Notes under the pieces: model-generated | What the model saw: the letters and a program-made list of their open reading frames with translations, nothing else | What the model was told of the DNA's origin: nothing | Database searches by the model: none | Assembly: GCA_945957245.1 (NCBI GenBank) | Contig: CAMFLD010000050.1 | Coordinates: 1 to 11,188 of the forward strand | Source: an uncultured Flavobacterium sp. | Lineage (GTDB): Bacteria; Bacteroidota; Bacteroidia; Flavobacteriales; Flavobacteriaceae | DNA: 11,188 bases | Direction of reading: 5' to 3' | Program-made: the position numbers and the translations under genes | Shown here: positions 6,750 through 11,188 of the stretch, in pieces | Layout of the letters: the number at the start of each line of letters is the position of its first letter | Position numbering within the stretch: the first letter of the stretch is position 1

Positions 6750-7340
6750 ATGCAGAAATTCACAATAGGAAACCAGGTTATAGAGTACGGGGTTTACAAA
6801 GGGATTGTTCTCGATAATCAGGGCAATCTTGAAACCTCTGTCAAAAGTCATAAGGATTCAAACGGATATGTCACAGGCATATCGACACATTCAACACATT
6901 ATCAAAAAGTTTATTTACAAGGTGCAGACGGAAAGCCGTTTGCAATTGATTTAAGAAATTGGGATTTGCCCGCACTGACTGGGCATGAGCTTATCTTTAT
7001 TTGGGCGCAAAGCCCTTATAAACAAAACTATGCACTTGGGTACAACAAGACAATGGATGTCTTGCTTGAAGTGAACGAGCCTGAGGGTTATTTTAGCCGC
7101 CCTGCTGGAAGTGCAGGGTGCTTGATTGTGATTTTTGGGTTCATCGGGGCAGTTTTGTTGTCCTATTTTTGTTATGATTCAACCAAAAGCGAGTCTGCGG
7201 GTTGGGTTGGATTTATTCTCGGTATGGGAGTTTTGGGGTTATTGTTATTCAATGTATTATCAAGACATAAAACAGCCGAGAGAAACGGAAAGAAATTCAA
7301 AGAAAAAATCATTCAGATTTTTAATGAAAATCGGGGTTAA
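6750..7340 (+). CDS. Membrane protein with N-terminal soluble domain and two C-terminal helices
   Basis: The 196-residue product starts at an ATG 3 bases after the RCC1 gene stop codon, consistent with one operon. Residues 1-118 are soluble and probably strand-rich, with GISTHSTHYQKVYLQGADGK (43-62) and a conserved-looking ALTGHELIFIWA (75-86). There is no signal peptide. Two hydrophobic helices follow at about 122-142 (GCLIVIFGFIGAVLLSYF) and 151-171 (GWVGFILGMGVLGLLLF), then a Lys-rich cytoplasmic tail. I recall similar small inner-membrane proteins with a ST-H motif and two C-terminal helices in varied bacteria, none with a known function. Being next to a T9SS-exported protein does not by itself give it a role. 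Confidence 0.78.
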   Translation: MQKFTIGNQVIEYGVYKGIVLDNQGNLETSVKSHKDSNGYVTGISTHSTHYQKVYLQGADGKPFAIDLRNWDLPALTGHELIFIWAQSPYKQNYALGYNKTMDVLLEVNEPEGYFSRPAGSAGCLIVIFGFIGAVLLSYFCYDSTKSESAGWVGFILGMGVLGLLLFNVLSRHKTAERNGKKFKEKIIQIFNENRG

Positions 7341-7440
7341 TACGGATATTAAAAAATTAAAAACACGTATTTATACATATTCGCAAACCGTTTTGTTTTT
7401 ATTATTTTGTAGAAATTAATCGGCTTAATCAAAGAAGTAT

Positions 7441-7471
7441 AAAAATAATTCTCATTTAGAGAATTATTTTT
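7441..7471. promoter_or_regulatory. Perfect 13-bp inverted repeat between operons
   Basis: AAAAATAATTCTC (7441-7453) and GAGAATTATTTTT (7459-7471) are exact reverse complements around a 5-base loop (ATTTA), with A and T runs at the outer ends. This fits a bidirectional intrinsic terminator with a weak AT-rich stem, about 100 bases after the gene ending at 7340. It is also only 1 base from a TTACTTTG box (7473-7480), so it could be an operator controlling the next operon. The rest of 7341-7498 is AT-rich with nothing else recognised. Confidence 0.55.
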
Positions 7472-7472
7472 A

Positions 7473-7480
7473 TTACTTTG
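7473..7480 (+). promoter_or_regulatory. Putative -7 box for the downstream secreted-protein operon
   Basis: TTACTTTG differs from TAnnTTTG at one position and is identical to the -7 box proposed for the XRE gene at 5273-5280 on the other strand. It lies 18 bases before the ATG at 7499. No TTTG is found at the usual distance upstream, where the perfect palindrome sits instead, so the promoter would be weak or activator-dependent if real. Confidence 0.3.
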
Positions 7481-7498
7481 TAATACTAATCTTCTGTT

Positions 7499-8884
7499 AT
7501 GGCGTTGTTTAAAGGTTGGATAGTAAGGGGCGTTTCGGCGTGCATCTTGGCGGTGTCGCTTTATTCTTCTGCGCTCTATTCTCAAGTGCCAGTTCCACAA
7601 GCAACATCGACAAACCCGTTTCCTGATTATGCCCGTAACGGTGTTGTCAATCCAAACAACAGCAGAAATCAAACACCGGCTGCGCCGTCTGCATTCAATC
7701 CTGATTTGAACCGTCAACAACAGCAAAATGAAAGGATTATAACAGAAGTAACACAGCGTCAAAAACTTCAAGAACAAGCCATTAACGAGGCAAGGGCAGA
7801 TATTGAAGAAGTAAGAAGTTCGGTGCGCTACACTTTACCGAGTTATTCAAAATTTGCAGGAACGGAATTTTATTATGAAGCCTTTAAGAAAATAATCCTG
7901 CTCGATACAACATTTTCACTTAAGGACAATAATTTTCTTATTGAGAATGCTTATTTAGATAATAAACTTGATAAAACTGCATTCGATAAGACCATTAGAG
8001 AAAGTGCGGATTTTATACGTGCCAAAATGAAAGAGCAGGGCTATAACCAAAATAGTAATGCCGCAAAGAATTATATGCTTTTTCAATTCTTTTCTGAAAC
8101 CTTACAATTAAAATCAAATGCTCAAAAGCATCTACCTTTTAAGTATGATTTTGATGATTATATGGGTGTTAAGAATTACGCTAAAATGTTTGTTACGAAA
8201 CTTCTTAAGACAGGTTCGGGACAATGCCACTCTATGCCGTTACTATATTTGATATTGGCAGATGAAATAAATGCAGAAGCATATTTAGCTTTTTCCCCTA
8301 ACCATTCCTATATCCGTTTTCCAGACGATAACGGTAAATGGTTTAATGTTGAATTGACTAATGGGATGCTTTCAACAGATTCACATATTCTACAGTCAGG
8401 CTATATCAAATCGGAAGCTTTGCAAAACAATATCTATATGGTGAACTTGTCTAAGAAGGATCTGCTTGCAAGTCTTTTGACCGATTTGGCAAGTGGGTAT
8501 GTTCACAAATTCGGGTACGATGAATTTGTAAAACAGTTAATCGACAAGGCTTTGGAGTTTTCCCCCAATGCACTTAATACCCACATGGTTAAAGCAAATC
8601 TCGATACGGCAAGATTTCAGTATGTCATGAAACAACTGAATATTGACCCAACGGATAAAAAGCAACTTCAAAAAATTGGTCGTTATCCAAAGGCGGTTGA
8701 ACTCTTGAATGAAGTAAATCGAGAGTACGATTTTATAGATAATCTGGGCTTTGAAAAAATGCCAGACGAGGCTTATCAGGATTGGTTGCAGTCCATGAAA
8801 GACGAAAAGCAAAAAGAAGATAATAAGAAGCTCTCTGACCAGTTGAAAAAATTAACGCTAAAAAACAAAACACTTAAAAATTGA
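7499..8884 (+). CDS. Secreted transglutaminase-like protein with coiled coil and TPR-like tail (paralog 1)
   Basis: This 461-residue protein starts at an ATG with a signal peptide (hydrophobic residues 11-28, ending ALYSQ). A Pro/Asn-rich linker (30-70) and a Gln/Glu-rich coiled coil (about 71-108) follow. Residues about 210-300 carry a transglutaminase/SirB1-like core: GSGQCHSMPLLYLILADEIN with Cys243, FSPNHSYIRF with His269, and FNVELTNG with Glu285 where the family usually has Asp. Residues about 330-435 are helical and TPR-like (LIDKALEFSPNALNTHMVKA), and the tail is lysine-rich. It should act in the periplasm or outside the cell, as a peptidase, an amide-bond enzyme, or an inactive binding relative. 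It is the first gene of the operon, and its homolog follows with overlapping stop and start codons. The linker and coiled coil are absent from that homolog. Confidence 0.85.
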   Translation: MALFKGWIVRGVSACILAVSLYSSALYSQVPVPQATSTNPFPDYARNGVVNPNNSRNQTPAAPSAFNPDLNRQQQQNERIITEVTQRQKLQEQAINEARADIEEVRSSVRYTLPSYSKFAGTEFYYEAFKKIILLDTTFSLKDNNFLIENAYLDNKLDKTAFDKTIRESADFIRAKMKEQGYNQNSNAAKNYMLFQFFSETLQLKSNAQKHLPFKYDFDDYMGVKNYAKMFVTKLLKTGSGQCHSMPLLYLILADEINAEAYLAFSPNHSYIRFPDDNGKWFNVELTNGMLSTDSHILQSGYIKSEALQNNIYMVNLSKKDLLASLLTDLASGYVHKFGYDEFVKQLIDKALEFSPNALNTHMVKANLDTARFQYVMKQLNIDPTDKKQLQKIGRYPKAVELLNEVNREYDFIDNLGFEKMPDEAYQDWLQSMKDEKQKEDNKKLSDQLKKLTLKNKTLKN

Positions 8885-9924
8885 TAAGAAAATATTATTT
8901 ACCATTTCTGCTTTTTGTCGTTTTTTTATCGGCAAAGGCGCAAACCCAAAAAGCATTATTTGAGAAAAGTTTTTTGACGCTCAATAGTATGCTTGAAAAT
9001 GAAAGTAACTACAGTTTTAAAAAGGCAGTTTTTTCCGTTGAAAATGCTTATTTAAATGGAAAGTTGGACACAGTTGCAGTCGAAGGTCAAATCAAAAAAT
9101 TAAGCAGCTTGTGCCGTGCTCTCATAAAAGACAGATTTTTGGCGTATGTTGAAAGTGACAAAGAAAAGGTTAATAAATGGGCGGCTGTCTATCAGGTCAT
9201 GTGCGACAGTATTCCGCTCGTAATTGACGATAAGGAATATAAGTACATTCCGTTTCAATATGATTTTGAGGATATTTTCGGCAATAAGGAATTGTCTAAT
9301 ATGTTTGTGTCAAAACTTCTTATGACGAGAAAAGGGAATTGTCACTCAATGCCTTATCTATACAAGATTTTATGCGAGGAACTCGGAACGACTGCAAATT
9401 TAGCACTTGCCCCAAACCATATTTATATCAAGCATCAAAACAAAAAGAACGGCTGGTACAACACCGAACTTACAAGCGGGATCTTTCCAAATGATGCTTG
9501 GCTAATGGCATCAGGATTTATACATATCGATGCGATTAGAAACGGGGTTTACATGAAAGCACTTAACAATAAAGAAAGCATTGCATTGTTAATGATAGAC
9601 TTGGCGAATGCCTACCAAAAGACTTTCCCGGATAATGACGGTACTTTCCTTATGAAGTGTGCAAATAACGCTATTGCCGCCTATCCTAATTTGACAACAG
9701 CTCTTATCTTAAAGGCAGAGTTGCACAAAAAACAGGTTGAAAGCGAAGGAGATACCCAACAAGCTAAAGAGGATTTTAAAGAACTGGAAAAAGAATACGC
9801 ACATATACATGAATTAGGCTATCGATATATGCCTGAACAAATGTATCTGAATTGGTTGGTATCACTTAAAACGGAAAGAGATAAATACGAGAATAAAAAT
9901 TTGACTAACTTTAACAAAAAATAA
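8881..9924 (+). CDS. Secreted transglutaminase-like protein (paralog 2), TTG start
   Basis: The start is TTG at 8881, overlapping the TGA of the upstream gene (TTGA). An in-frame TAA at 8875-8877 blocks any earlier start, and the signal peptide IRKYYLPFLLFVVFLSAKAQ begins at once, so this is the only sensible choice. The 347-residue protein aligns with the upstream one from the ENAYLN region to its end: YIPFQYDFEDIF, then KGNCHSMPYLYKILCEELG with Cys154, LAPNHIYIK with His180, YNTELTSG with Glu196, and a TPR-like helical tail (NAIAAYPNLTTALILKAELH). Cys-His-Glu is kept in both copies, which suggests an active site under selection. Translational coupling suggests the two are made in fixed ratio and may work as a pair. 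The substrate is unknown. The RHS-core gene begins 2 bases after its stop codon. Confidence 0.87.
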   Translation: MIRKYYLPFLLFVVFLSAKAQTQKALFEKSFLTLNSMLENESNYSFKKAVFSVENAYLNGKLDTVAVEGQIKKLSSLCRALIKDRFLAYVESDKEKVNKWAAVYQVMCDSIPLVIDDKEYKYIPFQYDFEDIFGNKELSNMFVSKLLMTRKGNCHSMPYLYKILCEELGTTANLALAPNHIYIKHQNKKNGWYNTELTSGIFPNDAWLMASGFIHIDAIRNGVYMKALNNKESIALLMIDLANAYQKTFPDNDGTFLMKCANNAIAAYPNLTTALILKAELHKKQVESEGDTQQAKEDFKELEKEYAHIHELGYRYMPEQMYLNWLVSLKTERDKYENKNLTNFNKK

Positions 9925-9926
9925 TT

Positions 9927-11006
9927 ATGGGGAAATTATATTTTTTATCTATTTTCCTACTCGTTTGCACGGGATTAAATGCACAGGAAAAACTCTCAAA
10001 AGAGGAAAAAGCGAGAAGGGAAAAAAACATACAGGCGGCAAATCCGTTTAAACAATTCGGATATAAAGGTAAAATTGCCACTTTAAGCAAGGGGAAATAT
10101 CTTGAAGTTCAAGACTTGGATAGTGTTGTTACCATTGGTTCAGTTCGGTTTCATGTAGACAGAAAAGAGATTGTTGGTGTTGTTGAGGTTGATACGACAC
10201 AAGGACTATATGCCCGACCAATAGGCGATGTTGCAAGTCGTTGGATTTCAATGGATCCAAAAAGTGAAGAGTTTCCGGCTTGGTCACCTTATACAATGTG
10301 CATGGATAATCCCATTTTTCTTGTTGACCCTGATGGGCAATACCCTTTCCCGATACATATCCGTTCGTTTGCGCCATTCAATACTTTTGGTGGTGGTTTT
10401 GCAGGAGATGGAGCCAAAAGAGGATATACCACTTCTCCGAATGCAACTGCAAGATTATCTCAAAGTTTTACAATGGATGCCACTAAACGCACATATTCAG
10501 GACTAAAAACTTCTTCCAGTCCATCATCACATCCAGTCCTTGGTACAGCGACCGCAAAAGATGATAGAGGTAGTATTACGGATTTCACTTATAAGTCTAA
10601 CAAAGATGGAAGCACGACAGTTAATTTTACTTCAACAATGGCTGGGCATAATCCATTAGTTCCAAGCTCTCCCGATATTGATGTTAAAACAAAATTTACT
10701 ATGACTGAAAATGAGAAAGCAGGAACTTTAACCGTTAATGCTGTTCAAACTGGGGATGCATTTCCTGCAGCAGAAACATTTATGAACGACACGGCAGGAA
10801 ATCCATTATTTATAGGTGTAAGTCCTGCAATTGGGAATCCATACACAAGTCTTCCGGGAGATGGTGGGGAAAAAATGATGTCAGCAAATTTTACTATAAC
10901 AATGGATGATAAAGGAGTTTTTACTGGTGTTAAGCAAGGTGATAAAACTTATACGCCTGCTGAGTGGAATAAAATGTTTCAAAGTCAATCAACAACAAAG
11001 AACTAA
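9927..11006 (+). CDS. Secreted short RHS-core protein with toxin-like C-terminal domain
   Basis: In this 359-residue protein, a signal peptide (MGKLYFLSIFLLVCTGLNAQ) is followed by a charged segment and a Bacteroidota-type header, FGYKGKIATLSKGKYLEVQ. The RHS-associated core ends as expected: ASRWISMDPKSEEFPAWSPY, then DNPIFLVDPDGQ (127-138). There are no YD repeats, so only the end of an RHS barrel is present. After DPDGQ comes a region of about 220 residues rich in Gly, Ser, Thr and predicted strands, with FAPFNTFGGGFAGDG (148-162), STMAGHNPLVPSSPDIDVKT (236-255) and DAFPAAETFMND (277-288). In RHS proteins the part after this border is usually the variable effector or toxin. I cannot name this domain. 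It loosely recalls DUF3238-type domains from memory, unchecked. The coupled membrane gene that follows would suit an immunity role. Confidence 0.82.
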   Translation: MGKLYFLSIFLLVCTGLNAQEKLSKEEKARREKNIQAANPFKQFGYKGKIATLSKGKYLEVQDLDSVVTIGSVRFHVDRKEIVGVVEVDTTQGLYARPIGDVASRWISMDPKSEEFPAWSPYTMCMDNPIFLVDPDGQYPFPIHIRSFAPFNTFGGGFAGDGAKRGYTTSPNATARLSQSFTMDATKRTYSGLKTSSSPSSHPVLGTATAKDDRGSITDFTYKSNKDGSTTVNFTSTMAGHNPLVPSSPDIDVKTKFTMTENEKAGTLTVNAVQTGDAFPAAETFMNDTAGNPLFIGVSPAIGNPYTSLPGDGGEKMMSANFTITMDDKGVFTGVKQGDKTYTPAEWNKMFQSQSTTKN

Positions 11007-11188
11007 TGAAAAATACTGTTAAAATTCTAAAAACGAATTGGATTAATTTATTGGGTATATTTGTTTCAACATATATCTATTCGGTTATTTTCTCTATTCA
11101 AAACTCATCTCTAAATATATTTCAGGCGATGTTTTCAGCTTTAATTCTCATAGGGCTTTATGGTCTTATGTTTTGGATTGGGTTTCTT
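11006..11188 (+). CDS. Hydrophobic membrane protein, 5' part (possible immunity protein)
   Basis: An ATG at 11006-11008 overlaps the RHS gene stop by one base (TAATG), and the frame stays open for 61 codons to the window edge. After the basic start MKNTVKILKTNWIN there is a membrane helix at about 14-30 (LLGIFVSTYIYSVIFS), a short polar turn (IQNSS) and a second helix at about 38-61 (FQAMFSALILIGLYGLMFW). There is no cleavable signal peptide. Translational coupling directly after a toxin-like RHS protein is the usual position of an immunity gene, and multi-helix immunity proteins are known for toxins that act on the envelope or membrane. That role is inferred from position only, since the family cannot be recognised from this fragment. 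Confidence 0.65.
   Translation, partial: MKNTVKILKTNWINLLGIFVSTYIYSVIFSIQNSSLNIFQAMFSALILIGLYGLMFWIGFL

Noticed and set aside
7349..7777. Minus-strand open frame across the start of the first transglutaminase-like gene
   Set aside because: It overlaps the signal peptide and linker of the plus-strand gene and yields a Cys/Arg-rich sequence with no domain.
10228..10506. Overlapping plus-strand frame inside the RHS-core gene
   Set aside because: The RHS border motif is in the main frame, and the alternative frame has no recognisable feature or start signal.

Overview
The window reads as part of a conjugative or mobilizable element from a member of the Bacteroidota, probably a flavobacterium or sphingobacterium. 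Three things point there. A secreted protein carries a C-terminal type IX secretion (Por) sorting tail. Promoter-like boxes of the TTTG / TAnnTTTG kind precede several genes. A short RHS-core protein of the style common in this phylum is also present. No tRNA, rRNA, CRISPR array, transposase or integrase was seen.

Layout. (1) 1-3794, plus strand, is the transfer module. It holds the 3' end of a two-helix membrane protein, a strong intrinsic terminator at 591-635, a full-length MobF relaxase/helicase (719-3418) with its active-site residues in place, and a small overlapping conserved protein. (2) 3798-5247, minus strand, is AT-rich. An XRE-type repressor gene is followed by a two-helix membrane protein with a GAF-like sensor domain, then a small acidic protein. 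The repressor has a good promoter with an overlapping palindrome. (3) 5400-7340, plus strand, encodes a secreted RCC1-repeat beta-propeller with a type IX sorting tail, and three bases later a membrane-anchored protein. (4) 7499 to the window end, plus strand, is a tightly packed operon: two homologous secreted proteins with a transglutaminase-like Cys-His-Glu core, a signal-peptide RHS-core protein with a variable C-terminal domain, and the start of a hydrophobic membrane protein whose ATG overlaps the RHS stop codon (TAATG).

How it fits together. Region 1 processes and moves the DNA. Regions 2 to 4 look like cargo that differs in base composition from the relaxase. The most interesting part is region 4. 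It has the shape of an envelope-directed polymorphic toxin locus (RHS header, toxin-like C-terminal domain, putative membrane immunity protein) with a duplicated papain/transglutaminase-fold protein upstream, which could process, crosslink or chaperone the RHS protein. Region 2 is a self-regulated sensor pair of unknown role, possibly defence or element control. Both ideas are inferences from layout and motifs, with no function demonstrated.
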